A stretch of 64,000 nt of DNA from Phlegmacium glaucopus (GCA_015039465.1 MU130302.1:290202-354201); one strand, 5' to 3'; counted from the first letter of the stretch, positions 22,636 to 35,011 are shown. The notes: a model not told the origin generated them from the letters alone. A program made the numbers and translations.

Positions 22636-22768
22636 GATGAACCTTTGCTAGGTGGAGGTCGGCGCAAGGTCGGTGCATCAGAGAGAAGCGTCACATGATA
22701 AGAAGTCAGTGATAAGCCCACTGCCCTACTGTAGTCCTCTCTCCAGATATCTTACATCTAGTGGCAAC

Positions 22769-25700
22769 ATGGACGACACCCTCAAACTTCGACAGAAATA
22801 TACTCGTTTTTGTATTCTCGTGATTGGTCGAGCCAATGCTGGCAAGACGACACTCCTGAAGCGGGTCTGCAATACGACCGAGGAGCCTTGTATTTATGAC
22901 GAAAAGAGCAAGAATTTAGTACGTTTCCCAGTGTCTAGTTGTGGATGGATCCCTGATGTGAAAACTGGAATCAGTTGGAGCCAACCTCAAAGGTAAGTAA
23001 TCACCATGTCTTGGTTGATCGAACCCAGATTTTTGACCTTGCTGCTAACCAGCGCGGGTCCCACGATATCCACCGCCCATTCGCATTTGCTAGCAACCCT
23101 CAGTTCATCTTCCATGATTCTCCCGGGTTCGAGGCGGGAGACGAGAATCAGCTGAAGGAAGTACAGTCGTTCATTGAGGAGCGTGCGTGGTCCACCGATG
23201 TGGAGGAGCAGCTTCATGCCATTTGGTCGGTTCCATTATCTGGTTTCATTGTTTTATTTATTGCTGTTATAGGTTCTGTTTTAAACCAGATAAATCTCAA
23301 CCTCTACTGGAGTTAGAGCAGAGGTTTTTCAATGAGCAACGAGCGGGGAATGGTTTGTTGTTGATTGTCGACTTCATCTTTCGGAGTACCTCACTGACCT
23401 AAATACAAATTCTACCCAGCTCCAGTGATTGCAATCTTCACAAAATTTGATGATCTGGTAGTTCAGGTCTTCAAAAGGTCTTTAGGCATGCAGGGAAGTC
23501 GTGAAGAGGCAGTCAAGTTATTGGAGGATAGGTTTCGAGCACCATTGTTCAAGTATAAGTATCCCCCAAAAGCACATGTATGCATTGAAGGCATGTTTCA
23601 TATGCTTCAGAGAGTGTATCTGTTTGTTGACTTGATTGATACACAGGCATGCACAAAGATGATGGTAATCATCAGAAGCAGGTGAAAGAACTGATAGAGA
23701 AAACAGCAGATTCCCTCGATGACCTTGCACTCAAAATATTGTTTGTTTCACTTCAGCAAAATAATCTAGAACTGTCTATCACATATGCCATAAGATAGTA
23801 GGTATTTTCCATAAAGTTCCAATATGTCAGTTGATGCCAGTGTCAGTGCACAAAACATGGGAAGGTCCATTGAAATGGTGTGTCTTATTGTGACCCCTGA
23901 GCAACTTATTACCTAGAACTGAAGCTTTAAAAGGAAGAAGTAGTAAAGGTCTGTTTGGCATGGTTTTACCATTCATATGTGAGTTGAAGTTACATCCATT
24001 GTGTCCAACAATACTCAACAATAGCATAAAAAGGTTTGGGTAAGTACAAGATTGACTGAGGTAAGAAACCTATAACCAACTCTCCATAAAAATTTCATTA
24101 GCTAATGCAGGTGCAATAGTGGTTGAACATGGGTTAACAATAAGAAGAACTATGTATGAAACATCTAGACTTTACTTTCCAGAAGACTAAAGTAATCTGT
24201 TATTTAGGATGTAAGTAAGCCAATAATTGAAATGCAGGAAGGTGTTGACTGAGTGTTTTTTTAACAGTATGTAAGTTGTATAATTTGTGAGAAAGATTCA
24301 GAGGCATTCAACAAGGTTTCCAGGGGAAAACGGTAAGAAAGCAATTATGACATTCAAGGCAGAAACTGAACTTGACATGAAGGAGGTATGAGGCACCTAA
24401 GTCATTTCCATTGAAGTACTGATGAGGCTACTGGACAATGTGTCCAGTATGTGAGTCCCTTTCTCTTGCCTTGAAATTTAGTTGACTGACCTGATAATGT
24501 GTCCAGGATGTGAGTCCCTCTCAGGCTCTCTCTTGCCTTAAAATTTGGCTGACATGAGAATGTGTCCAGGAAGTGAGTCTCCCTTGCCCCAGAATCTGGC
24601 TGACTGACCTGAAAATGTGTCCAGGGAGTGAGTCCCTCTCTCTCTTGCCTCAAAATTGAGACTGACCTGAAAATGTGTCCAGTTTGCAAGTCCCTCTCTC
24701 TTGCCTCTGAATTTGGCTGACTGACCTGAAAATGTATCCAGGGAGTGAGTCCCTCTCTCTTGCCTTAGAATTTGGCTGGCTGACCTTTAAATATGTCCAG
24801 TTTGTGAGTCTCTCCTACTTGCCTTAAAATTAGGTTGACTACCATAAAAATGTGTGCAGGAAGTGAGTCCCTCTCTCTTGCCTCTGAATTTAGCTGACTG
24901 ACCTGAAAATGTGTCCAGGAAGTGAGTCCCTCTCTCTTGCCTTAAAATTCAGCTGACTGACCTGAAAATGTGTCCAGGAAGTGAGTCCCTCTTACTTGCC
25001 TTAAAATTTGGTTGACTACCCTGAAAATGTGTCCAGAATGTGAGTCCCTCTCTCTTGCCTTGAAATTTGGTTGACTGACCTGAAAATATGTCCAGCTTGT
25101 GAGTTCTTCTCTCTTGCCTTAAAAAATTTGGCTGACTGACCTGAAAATATGTCCAGCAAGTGAGTCCCTCTCTTGTCTCTGAATTTGGCTGACTGACCTG
25201 AAAATATGTTCAGCTTGTGAGCCCCTCTCTCTTACCTTAAATTTGGCTGACTGACCTGAAAATGTGTCCAGGTTGTGAGTCCCTCCCCCTTGCCTTAAAA
25301 TTAGCCTGACTGACATGAAAAATGTCCAGTCTGTGAGTCTCTTCTTTGCCTTAAAATTTACCTGACTGATATGAAAATATGTCCAGTATGCAAGTCCCTC
25401 TCTCTTGCCTTAAAATTCAGCTGACTGACCTGAAAATGTGTCCAGTTTGCAAGTCCCTCTATCTTGCCTTAAAATTTGACTGACTGACCTGAAAATGTGT
25501 CCAGGTTGTGAGTCCCTCTCTCTTGTCTCCAGAATTTGGCCAACTAACCTGAAAATGTGTCCAGGATGTGAGTCCCTCTCTCATGCCTTAAAATTTGGTT
25601 GATTGACCTGAAAATGTGTGCAGGAAGTGAGTCCCTCTCTCTTGCCTTAAAATTTGGCTGACTGACCTAAAAATGTGTCCAGTCTGTGAGGTCCCTCTCT

Positions 25701-27933
25701 CTTGCTTTAAAATTTAGCTGACTGACCTGAAATTATGTGCAGCGAGTGAGTCCCTCTCCCTTGCCTTAAAATTTGGCTGACTGGCCTGAAAATGTGTCCA
25801 GGGAGTAAGTCCCTCCCTCTTGCATTAAAATTTAGCTGACTGACCTGAAAATGTGTCCAGGAAGTGAGTCCCTCTCTCTTACCTCTGAATTTGGCTGACT
25901 GACCTGAAAATGTGTCCAGTCTGTGAGTGCCTCTCTCTTGCTTTAAAATCTAGCTGACTGACCTGAAAATGTGTCCAGGAGGTGAGTCCCTCTCTCTTGC
26001 CTTAGAATTTAGCTGACTGACCTGAAAATGTGTCTAGCAAGTGAGTACCTCTCTCTTGCCTTAGAATTTGGCTGACTGACCCAAAAATGTGTCCAGTTTG
26101 TGAGTTCCTCTCTCTTACCTTAAATTTGGCTGACTGACCTGAAAATGTGTCCAGGTTGTGAGTCCCTCTCTCTTGGCTTAAATTTATCTCACTGACCTGA
26201 AAATGTGTCCAGGAAGTGAGTCCTTCTCTTGCCTTAGAATTTAGCTGACTGACCTGAAAATGTTTCCAGAAAGTGAGTCCCTCTCTCTTGCCTTGAAATT
26301 TAGCTGACTGACCCAAAAATGTGTCCAGCTGGTGAGTCCCTCTCTCTTGCATTAAAAAATTTCTGACCTGAAATGTGTCCAGCTTGTAAGTCCTTTTTCT
26401 CTTGCCTTAAAATTGGCTGATTGACCTGAAAATGTGTCTAGGAAGTCAGTCCCTCTCTCTTGCCTTACAATTTAGCTAACTTACTTGAAAATGTGACCAG
26501 AAAGTGAGTCCTTCTCTCTTGCCTTAAAATTTGGCTGACTGGCCTGAAAATGTGTCCAGCTTGTGAGTCTTGCCTCCAGAGTTTGGCTGACTGACCTGAA
26601 AATGTGACCAGCAAGTGAGTCCCTCTCTCTTACCTCAAAATTTAGCTGACTGACCTCAAAATATGTCCAGGATGTGAGTCCCTCTCTCTTGCCTTAAATT
26701 TGGCTGATTGACCTGAAAATGTGTCCAGGAAGTGAGTCCCTCTCTCATGCCACATAATTTGGCTGACTGACCTGAAAATGTGTCCAGGAAGTGAGTTCCT
26801 CTATCTTGCCTTAAATTTGGCTGACTGACCTTAAAATATGTCCAGCAAGTGAGTTCCTCTCTCTTGCCTCAAATTTAGCTCACTGACCTGAAAATGTCCA
26901 GGAAGTGAGTCCCTCTCTCTTGCCTTAAAACTTAGCTGGCTGACCTGATAATATGTGTAGGATGTGAGTCCCTCTCTCTTGCCTTATAATTTAGCTGGCT
27001 GACCTGAAAAATGTGTCTAGGTTGTGAGTCCTTCTCTCTTACCTTCAAATTTGGCTCACTAACATGAAAATGTATCCAGTTTGTGAGTCCCTCACTCTTG
27101 CCTTAACATTTAGCTTACTGACCTGAAAATGTGTCCAGCAAGTGAGTCCCTCTCTCTTGCTTTAAAATTTGGCTGACCTGAAAATGTGTCCAGAAAGTGA
27201 GTCCCTCTCACTTGCCTTAAAATTTGGTTGACTGATTTGAAAATGTGTGCAGCTTGTGAGTCCCTCTCTCTTGCCTTAAAATTTGGCTGACCTGAAAATG
27301 TGTTCAGGAAGTGAGTCCCTCTTGCTTTCAAATTTGGCTGACTGACCTGAAAATGTGTCTAGGTTGTGAGTCCCTCTCCCTTGCAATAAACCTTGGTTGA
27401 TTGACCTAAAAATGTGTCCAGTTTGTGAGTCTCTCTCTAACTTCTCTGTAAGGTTGCACTGCTGACAATGCCTTCTGAACTTGTTCTTGTCTTACCTTTC
27501 CCCTAGTTGGAAAACATAGAAAGAGTGACAATATTAATGAAAACCACATTTGACTGCTCTAAGTCTCCATATTGTACTTGGTACCAGACATATCCTTTGT
27601 CTGTGTTTGCTGGTCTGTCTGTTTTTCCTCCCTGCCTTGACACCATCCTTATTGTCCTTCCTTTATCTTCTACATTATATAGCAATTCTCATTTGTCTGG
27701 AAAATTCCTTTTGGAACCAGTCTCAATCTGCCTCCTTCATTGATGCCTTTTGCAAGGCTTTTGAACTTTACACAAAAATTGGTATAAGGGAGAAGGTGGA
27801 GGTTGCACTTAAAGGGCTTGGGGATTGGCCTAGTAACGAGGATTGGCATGGACTACTTGAATTTCAAGCCAAACTAACTGAAACAATTTTCAACCATCGA
27901 CTGCATATGTTTAATTCTATCTTCTCAAACTAA
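22769..27933 (+). CDS. G-domain (GTPase-like) gene, paralogue 2, 52-unit exon array
   Basis: The N-terminal G domain is clear. G1 is GRANAGKTTLLKRV, G3 is FIFHDSPGFEAGDE and G4 is TKFD. The domain then runs through SREEAVKLLEDRFRAPLF and KELIEKTADSLDDLALKILF. Supported exons are 22769-22918, 22975-22992 (18 nt), 23053-23225, 23273-23352, 23420-23590, then a GC-AG intron, 23647-23797, 23841-23864 and 23917-24039. Conserved 3- and 9-nt exons follow (24102-24390), then the array of 52 three-base exons (24448-27424) and a last exon from 27507. The triplets read in phase 0 give an acidic helical segment that runs straight into LENIERVTI. The last exon is hydrophobic in its first half (possible membrane anchor) and ends MFNSIFSN. 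Cautions: the frame between 24039 and the first 9-nt exon is unresolved. One extra T in a T-run near 27630, relative to the paralogues, shifts the last exon. The family is common in agaricomycetes and its function is unknown. Confidence 0.65.
24040..24447 (+). other. Conserved 3- and 9-nt candidate exons before the array
   Basis: Between the last ordinary exon and the array, short blocks flanked by AG and GT are kept in all three paralogues. They are CTAATGCAG (9 nt, before GTGCAA), AAGAACTAT (before GTATGA), GAT (ATTTAG|GAT|GTAAGT), TAT (AACAG|TAT|GTAAGT), GGGAAAACG (CCAG before, GTAAGA after) and GAG (GAAG|GAG|GTATGA). Differences among paralogues leave lengths divisible by three (for example CTGATGGAG in paralogue 3, GGGAAAATG). 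The intervening sequences are 50-60 nt with plausible branch points, except the GTGCAA one, which is about 35 nt. These are inferred exons, not proven. Confidence 0.5.
24448..27424 (+). repeat. Array of 52 single-codon exons and ~55-nt introns
   Basis: Each unit reads donor GTGAGT (also GTAAGT, GCAAGT, GTGAGC, GTGAGG or GTCAGT), CCTCTCTCTTGCC, an AAATTTGG core, CTGACTGAC (branch point), TGAAAATGTGTC and CAG or TAG. Exactly three bases follow before the next donor. All 52 gaps are 3 nt, although the intron part ranges from about 47 to 65 nt through indels. The triplets are GAA, GAT, TTT, GTT, CTT, CAA, GGA, TCT, AAA, TAT, AAT, CGA, GAG and CTG, with no stop codon. In order, units 29-47 spell FVEKLLEKLQDEEQEDVFQ. 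A pure minisatellite would not protect AG-NNN-GT while its remaining positions drift. Confidence 0.8.
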
Positions 27934-28757
27934 TCCTGCTAATGATTGTTGGTCATTTCAAGCACGTCCTGATGACCTCAAACCCTCAAACTGACCATCG
28001 ATGCCATATTGGAAATTATTGTCATCACACCCCACCCAATTTTATGCTTTTTTGTGTCTATATGCTGTTCCTTTGTGTTACGACCCGGAATGATCAAATA
28101 CCAACTACATGATTTATTGCTTTTACACTACAAAGTCAGGGCCTCACTTACAACCAAGGGTATCACAAATATCAAGTGCGTTTTAAGCAATAGGGGACGC
28201 ATCATTGGTATACCAGTGCCTATGTAGTAATATATATATAATTCAAGTACAGTGGTTGTGACAGATTCGACTCGTGCTGACGCAGCGTTTCGTTGTATTT
28301 CAGACGAGTAAGACGGGTGATACCGTGACCGCCATCACCTGGAGCCTCCAACTATCGCCCCCAGTACTCAGCCCCCTTCGTGAACCAAACGTCAATCCAG
28401 CTTGACCTTGAGAGATGAAAATATGTTCCTCCTCTCAGAAGCACGGCCAGTTGGCCTGGACCTCCTGGTGGCGACTTGGAAAGGCGCAGTTTGTCGTGTC
28501 GATGTTGCATTTGTCTGAATGGCACTAGTATCAATGAAGGCTACGGATGCCTGCATCGGGAGTTGTTGTGTCGATACAAATTCTGTCCTTCTTCCTTTAA
28601 ACCCCAATGCTTTCCTCATCTTTCTAGTCATGACCACCTCAGGGCACGTAAAACATATTTTCGCCTTCATACTCTCATATGCGAAGGGTTGCAATGACAG
28701 CAGTGTGGCAACGGAGTACATAGAGGGTGAGAGCGTGTCTGGTTGCGGCATATCATA
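27934..28757. other. Duplicated 3' flank of paralogue 2, no gene assigned
   Basis: This stretch matches the flank of paralogue 3 (42709-43370) with scattered substitutions. An open stretch on the minus strand (28392-28760) includes QLPMQASVAFIDT, which is also open in the other copy. A plus-strand piece after a TTTCAG at about 28302 (TSKTGDTVTAITWSLQLS) could be an exon of a convergent or downstream gene. Neither is convincing alone. The Plavaka transposon interrupts it at 28758. Confidence 0.4.
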
Positions 28758-29018
28758 CATCAGGAAAATAACATATTGCTAGAAATGTTAGAACAGGTAG
28801 AAAATACCGGAAAAAGATAGAAATCACTAGGTATCCTAGCTCTAGTACCAAAAAAATCTTGAGGATTTCCAGAGCCTCTAGTGATACCTACTAGATCTAG
28901 TCTTTCTAACAAAGTTCATTCAATTTTAATTGTCGTTGTCACTGAATAGACACATGTATTAAATTATTTCTAAGTCTTATTCAATGCAACATAGTACGTT
29001 ATAGTAATAAATTAAAAG

Positions 29019-32000
29019 TTAAAAGACAATTTCGTGAGCATGATGATCAACAAAATGATTGACATAATAACCAGAAAATGCATCTAGAGAATCTTTATAA
29101 TCAAAGTTTATAGGGAGAAAGGCAGTCCCAAATGTAGGAAGCAAGTGAGCTCCACGCAGAAGACTATCAAGGTGAATGACTGTACAAAAGCGTTTCCCAT
29201 TCCGAATGTCAGGGCGAACCCTCCACATGCCGGTCACTGGGTCACAACTACGCCCATAGGTGTTAAACCACTCAACAAGGACACATGGATAATAATGACC
29301 TGCATGGTAGAAAGAAAAGAATAAATGAATACGAACGATGCTCATCCCTTTCATTCCTGGTTTATCCTCATCCTCGATCACGAAGGCTGTGTCCCGCCGA
29401 GGTCCTTTCTTCCTCCACATTGGGCAGGACCGTATCCATTCTCGACATATGCCCCGAATACCAGATTCGTCACCAGGGGAGAAATATGAAGCGACAGCAG
29501 AGTGGAATACAGAGATGGATGAGGTAATTTCGGGACATAGGTGGAGAGGGATATTGTCGGAAGTCACATCTTTGTTGTTGTTGAGCTGATCAAAAAGGAA
29601 ACGCCTTGTGAGCTCAGGAAGTGAGGGACAACTGATGTGGCGTGCCAGAGCGTCTAGAGCGGATGGATAAGACCGTACTGATAATAATCATAAACAGATG
29701 TCATAGAGATGATGAACTAAATTACTCACCTGGCGTTCGAGCTAAAACAACATTACCCATCACCATCTCGACATGTCGACTCTTAGGGTGATTATTATTG
29801 AGATTATCTTCATTGTCTGAGTCCACGTCCAAGTCTGGATTGTCCGCTGTCTGCCTAGCCGGTTTGGTGAGAGGTAAGTACGATGGCATCAACATTCCGC
29901 GTCGAACATAGTCAACACGCAAAGCTGCCAACTTGTCTAAACGCTGATTCGTGAGAAGCATTTGTCCCAAAGCCTGGTATCGACTTGAACGGCGCCAAGG
30001 CTTTTTGACAGCTGTGATGTGACGTGATTCAGTAATCGAGGAGCAAATCCCTCCGGGAGCACCAAATTCCTCGATGTTGAAGTGATAATGGGAAAGAGAA
30101 TGTTGCCGAGGAAGTGAAAAACCTGTGGGACGAACTCCCACGTTTCGAAAGACTTCTTGATGAGCATAAAACTTTTCCAGAGCAGCATTGAATTGTCGGA
30201 GCGTTGTCTCAGTAATATCCGCACGGCGAACAAGATAACAGACATCGAGGAATGATGAAATAGCCTGGACCATTTCTGAAGGAACATGTCCTGCAATAGC
30301 GGAAATATACACCTGAAACATGTTCAATTTATTTCGAATTTTGACACTCATCTACGGCATACATACCTTCATAAGAGCTTTGGAATCATCGCCTGTCCAC
30401 TGTTTAAAACGACGTCCATGTGGAAAGTGGTGAAGATTAGGAAAAAGAGGGGCGGCTGCAATTCTTAAATCGAAAGTTTGAATTAAATTTTGATTAAATA
30501 AATCACGGACTAAATAATAAAAACCTTCGATTGATGTCATCCATAATCTCATTGGCTCGAGCATCACCATGTTCAAGGGATAAATACTCTCCAACCCACG
30601 TAACAAGGTGATCTTTAAACGTCCCTTTAATAAGTTGATGTAGAAGATCCGGTGTGAGCATCTCATAAATATCGGCTCGAGGAAAATCATGTGTGAATGG
30701 CTGAAAAACAGTAAGCTATTTAAAAGAGAGCGTATGCCAATGGAAACAACAAAAATTTACCAGAATATCGTCATCAATTCCATATTCATCCCAGAGCAAC
30801 TTAGAATCCAAAATTTCAATCAATTCGTCGGTAAATGCTCGAGTTCTTCTCCCTCGCTTTCCATCTAGATCATTGGGTAAAGCCGTACATCTAACAATAC
30901 CATCAATCAATTCCAATTAGGGTAAATACGGTAATACATACTTTGGACACCATCCTTGAACTATTCCGGCTAAAGCCACCTGCTCAGGATAATCGGCTAT
31001 GAAGGCGGCAAGATCGAAGATGACACGTCTGTAGTGGCCATCGGGACAACGAAGAATTACCGGCTCGGTCATTCCTTTGCGGAGCGTCTTCAAAATCGCA
31101 GAGATAGATGCATGGTAAATTTGACATTTGAATTTACGGAACGAAGCATCATTGTCGTACTTTCGATCACCTTAATACACAATGTCAATAATAATTTTGA
31201 TTTTAGGATAACGAAATAATTCACTTTTTGGAATAGCAAGGAATGCAATAGGTGATACAGCATTGCGGTGTGCATGTCGAACTGTGTTGTGAACGCCTCC
31301 AGGCGACATATATAAAGGATGGTATTCGACGTGGCCAGTAGCTACGGAAACAGTTGTTTTATCAGCCCCAAGAATAATCGGGCAGTACATTGAGTCTTTC
31401 GTTGAATTGTCATTCTCGTAAATTTCTGTCTGAAGGGAAGTTAGAATAAAATTATATTCAGCATAATGGTTCAACGCACGGCTTTCCTCCAAGAATAATT
31501 AGCGGACATAAATTCATTCCAACGTCGCTCGCCTGTTTCACTGTCTACCTCGATGAACGGCGCATAGCTGTAATGCCCATTAAAGTCGGAATTATCCAAC
31601 ATATTCCCAATTACAACAAGTGGGTCGCGATACCATACTTCGTATTCATCAAGCATCCAACTGGGCGAGTTTTCGTTTAATTCTCCACCATATGAAACCA
31701 TGAAGGATTTCCAAGGAGCATTGCCATCATTGATAGAGTCGATAGTGGAGTACATGTGCTGGTACGAAGAAAATGGTCCAAGATCGTCATGTTTGGCCAT
31801 AGAAAGGGCCCATATATCCATGAGAATATCAATATTGCCAGCTGACATCTCCTCCTTGCGAAAGAGAAAGTCAGCAACGCAAAATTGAGACTCATCGTCA
31901 AATGGGGTCCAATCATCTGGTGTGGGGTCGTCTCGAGGCATTGGAGGAGTGCCTGGGTCTAGGAAGTTACCCATTGCGTCGCATGGAAGTCCTAATAGTT

Positions 32001-32344
32001 TAAAAACATAGAATAAATATATATAATTTGATGAGGATAAGAAACATAGCCATACCGGTGAGATAAGGATGATAATTGCGTTGTCGATCATGATTTAGGG
32101 ACGGTTCTCGTGTTGAAGGTGCCTCAGGTGGAGTATTGGGTGCGTTTTGTGGTTCGGGAGACCAAGAATTAGTGCGTGGGTTGTCGTCATATACAGGTGC
32201 AGAGTCAGAATCTTCGGGTTCCACGATGTTGTGATTGGTATGAAAAGTTCGAACATGCTTGGTTCGCCCGTTTTGATTTTTGAATCGTCGAGAGCAGCCT
32301 TGAGCTCGGAAGGGACATGTAAGAGAGAATAATCGGCCTTTCAT
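29019..32344 (-). CDS. Plavaka-family transposase
   Basis: This multi-exon gene reads from MKGRLFSLTCPFRAQGCSRR (start at 32344, a C2H2-like N-terminal finger CPFRAQGCSRRFKNQNGRTKHVRTFH) to VDHHAHEIVF (stop at 29019). The order of conserved blocks matches Plavaka transposases. LPCDAMGNFLDPGTPP comes first, then DFLFRKEEMS and WYRDPLVVIGNML. The catalytic-core block GADKTTVSVATGHVEYHPLY follows, with AHRNAVSPIAFLAIPK. Next come CPDGHYRRVIFDLAAFIADYPEQ, CTALPNDLD, the HDFPRADIYEMLTPDLLHQLIKG region, and late blocks FNIEEFGAPGG and SRHITAVKKPWRRSS. Introns are short GT-AG, for example right after HPYLTG at about 32050. I saw no internal stop that is not explained by an intron, but I did not verify every junction. 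It acts in the nucleus to cut and insert the element. Confidence 0.8.
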
Positions 32345-32571
32345 TCGTGATATACAGATTAGATACAAGTGGAAAGGGGTATACAAGTGGAAAGGGGTAC
32401 ATACCGGTGGAAAGGGGTAGATGCGGGTGCAAAGGGGTACAACGGACTTGGTGATTCAGATGTCCTGGAAACAGCGGCTAATCGGTAAGCCGGTAAAATG
32501 GAAAAAAAAAAACATACGATAACATTTCCATTCTCTGCATTACCTTTCAGACATCCGCCTTGCAAAGAACT

Positions 32572-35011
32572 ATGTCAGAAAAGCCAAAACGAACTGCAGT
32601 ATTGAACCGCATCCCTACAACCATCCTCGCTAACAAACAGACACGTCGTACTCCCGCTGAGGTAAAACGCAATAAAGCGGCAGCTGAAAAAGAGGCAGCA
32701 ATGGCAGCAAGTGCTGAAAAAACGGTGGCAAGCATTCAGCAGGCAAAGATAGCTGCTATTGAGGATCACCTTCGAAAAGAGGATAGATGGAACGAAGCCC
32801 ATTCAGTGCGCCCCGATTTAGTCAAAGCCAGTGTTGCAAAAAGCCAATCAATGGTATTCACATCGCCTTTGCATTCTTTTTAGCTGATTTTTTTAATGCA
32901 GTTGCAGGTTCACTTACCGATTCCGGCCCATACTACAAGTCGCAGAGTCCAGAAGCCACAAGTTCAACTACAAGTTGAAGACTTTGAAGGAGAACCTTCT
33001 GACGAAGATGAAGATATATATGCTGATGAGAGGAGTATCAACAAGGAGTCCGATGGTGCAATCTCCGAAGGAATGTTACATTTACCTGAAGAGTCTGAGT
33101 CCAGTGATGGAGGCGTTCTTGGAACCGATGTGTTCAATGATGATTCCGATGATATTGATGAAGATTATGTAATGGGTAATGAAGGAGGCGAGTCAGAATC
33201 AGATGAAACTGATGCTAATAACTTGGATTCACAAGCGGAGAACACCCAAGTTGGGAAAAAGGTGAAGTCAAAAAGTAAAGCGGTATGTCAATCTAATATA
33301 TTGCAATAGATATTACTAACTTATGTTGGGAGTTTCAGAAACCAAAACGTGGAGTTTTTCGGCAGGCAATTGAGAGTAAGCGAAGTCTGGAAGCTATTCC
33401 AGGGAATACAGCTCTGCAGAAAGCGGCATCAAGCAAAAGAAAAGCTTCTAATTCTGCGCCGTAAGTCTTTTGATCATGAGCCTTCAAGATTTTCTCACCG
33501 GAATTCAAGTGGACCAGGGCCCAGGGTAGCAACCCAGGAGGGTAAACGCGCAAAGCGAGACGAGCCAGGCGGACTCTTGCCTGGTTGGAAAAATGCACTG
33601 GCGAAGGATAAGCGAACAAAAATATCAAGTGAGAAATCTTACCTTGTTCCTCTAATTTGAACTCAGCTTCCTTTCTCTTGTATGACTCTTTACTAGCTCG
33701 TAATGCGCAGACTGCAGCAAGTCGAAAAAGGAACGAGGAAGATCCTGCCAGTGACAGTGACCCTTTGGAGTATGCGGGAGGGGAATTTGATGCCGACAAA
33801 CCGGCTTCAGTTACAAATGTAGCTCGAGAGACGAAGAAAATTGCCATAGGCGGTATTAGAGGACAGGTGTGTGTTTCATATTTGACACGGGCACTTATCT
33901 GACAAGCAACTAACAACGGACCAGAAAACAACAGTCAAAATTGTAGAACCCGAACCTGTCGAAGCGTCACGTCGTGTGCCAGTTCGTACCAAGAAAGAAA
34001 AGTACACCGTGTCGTCACTTCCCTTTCCTCGAGGCTCAGCAGCGCGTCCATTTGTCAAAAAATGGAGGAAAACATTCAAACCTACACTTATACAATGGGC
34101 ATCGACAATGCAGGATCCATTTGGGACAAATTTGGTTATGGACACTGTCGTTGAGGAGATATGGATGCACACCTTCCCTGATATATCGATGGATGTTACA
34201 TCTGATAGTAGGGCAGCGATTATTGATGTGGTTTGTACCGTTTTTAAATTATTCTCGAGTTCATTTAACTATTGAGTTCACAGGCCGGCGATGTGCTTAT
34301 TGACTGGCGTAGCGGAATGGGTAAAGAAGCTCTTCGAGTTGTTGTTCAAGCGTTCAAGAAATCGGGTGTATCAGCTGAGGACGCGCCATATGTGGCCACT
34401 AATTTTTTGAAGGATTTTCGATTTATATATAAGACGCCTGATGCCACTGATGTGTGTCCTCATCAGCCATTTATTTATCGTCGCTCATACTCATTTTCTG
34501 ATAGAAAAAGGAGAAAGGAGTATTTATGAGCCCAATGATTGCTACGGTTTATGGATCACTCTTGAAGAAAACCATTGGATCGGACATTCGATTTGGGCAT
34601 TCTGTAGGGGGTCTTGCTGTAGCAACGGCAGTGGCAAGTCTTGATTACTTCACATTTTATCTTATTAATCCTATTCATTTTTTTTCCTTGTAGACGGAGC
34701 GCGGACTTGAGCTCATCAAGTCTGGTCGACTGGATATCGAATCCTTTGGCAACAATATCGATGAAGACAGTCTAGCATTGGGCACAAGAAAGAAGACATC
34801 GCTGCCAGGATACACAGAGAAGTTGTGGGGCCAGAAAACGCGCGCGTGGGTCACATCAGCTAAGCGCCTCAACGATGACAACTGGACCGCAATTTTGGAG
34901 GAGGCGGCTGATACGGTGGATACATCAGCATTCATGGATGACGAGGATGATGAAGGTGCCGACGGTGAAGGGACTGAAAGTCTGAATCCTATGCTGATCC
35001 TCGCGCTATGA
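32572..35011 (+). CDS. Second gene of the Plavaka transposon, unknown function
   Basis: It starts at ATG 32572 (MSEKPKRTAVLNRIPTTILA), divergent from the transposase with about 230 bp between the start codons. The N-terminal half is charged: a basic, Ala/Lys-rich coil (residues 20-95), then a strongly acidic region rich in Glu, Asp and Ser, then basic linkers. The C-terminal half is globular: FVKKWRKTFKPTLIQWASTMQDPF, VVEEIWMHTFPDISMDVTSD, DWRSGMGKEALRVVVQAFKK and LLKKTIGSDIRFGHSVGGLAVATA. It ends in an acidic tail at 35011. Several short GT-AG introns join the pieces. The layout resembles the DUF6532-like proteins common in agaric genomes, but that assignment is weak. Its place inside the transposon ends suggests a role in transposition or DNA binding. 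Confidence 0.6.

Noticed and set aside
24402..27331. Minus-strand open frames in the arrays (repeated LDTFSGQSAKF-type peptides)
   Set aside because: They are translations of the intron repeat on the antisense strand. They have no start context or conservation and are interrupted repeatedly.
24448..27424. CRISPR-like regular array
   Set aside because: The conserved part is about 55 nt and the variable part only 3 nt, the host is a fungus, and the conserved part has intron signals.
24448..27424. Reading the triplets in the third phase
   Set aside because: That phase gives TGA at the first join (T of TAT plus GA of GAT). The phase shifted by one from phase 0 the other way is open within the array but meets stops when joined to the last exon.
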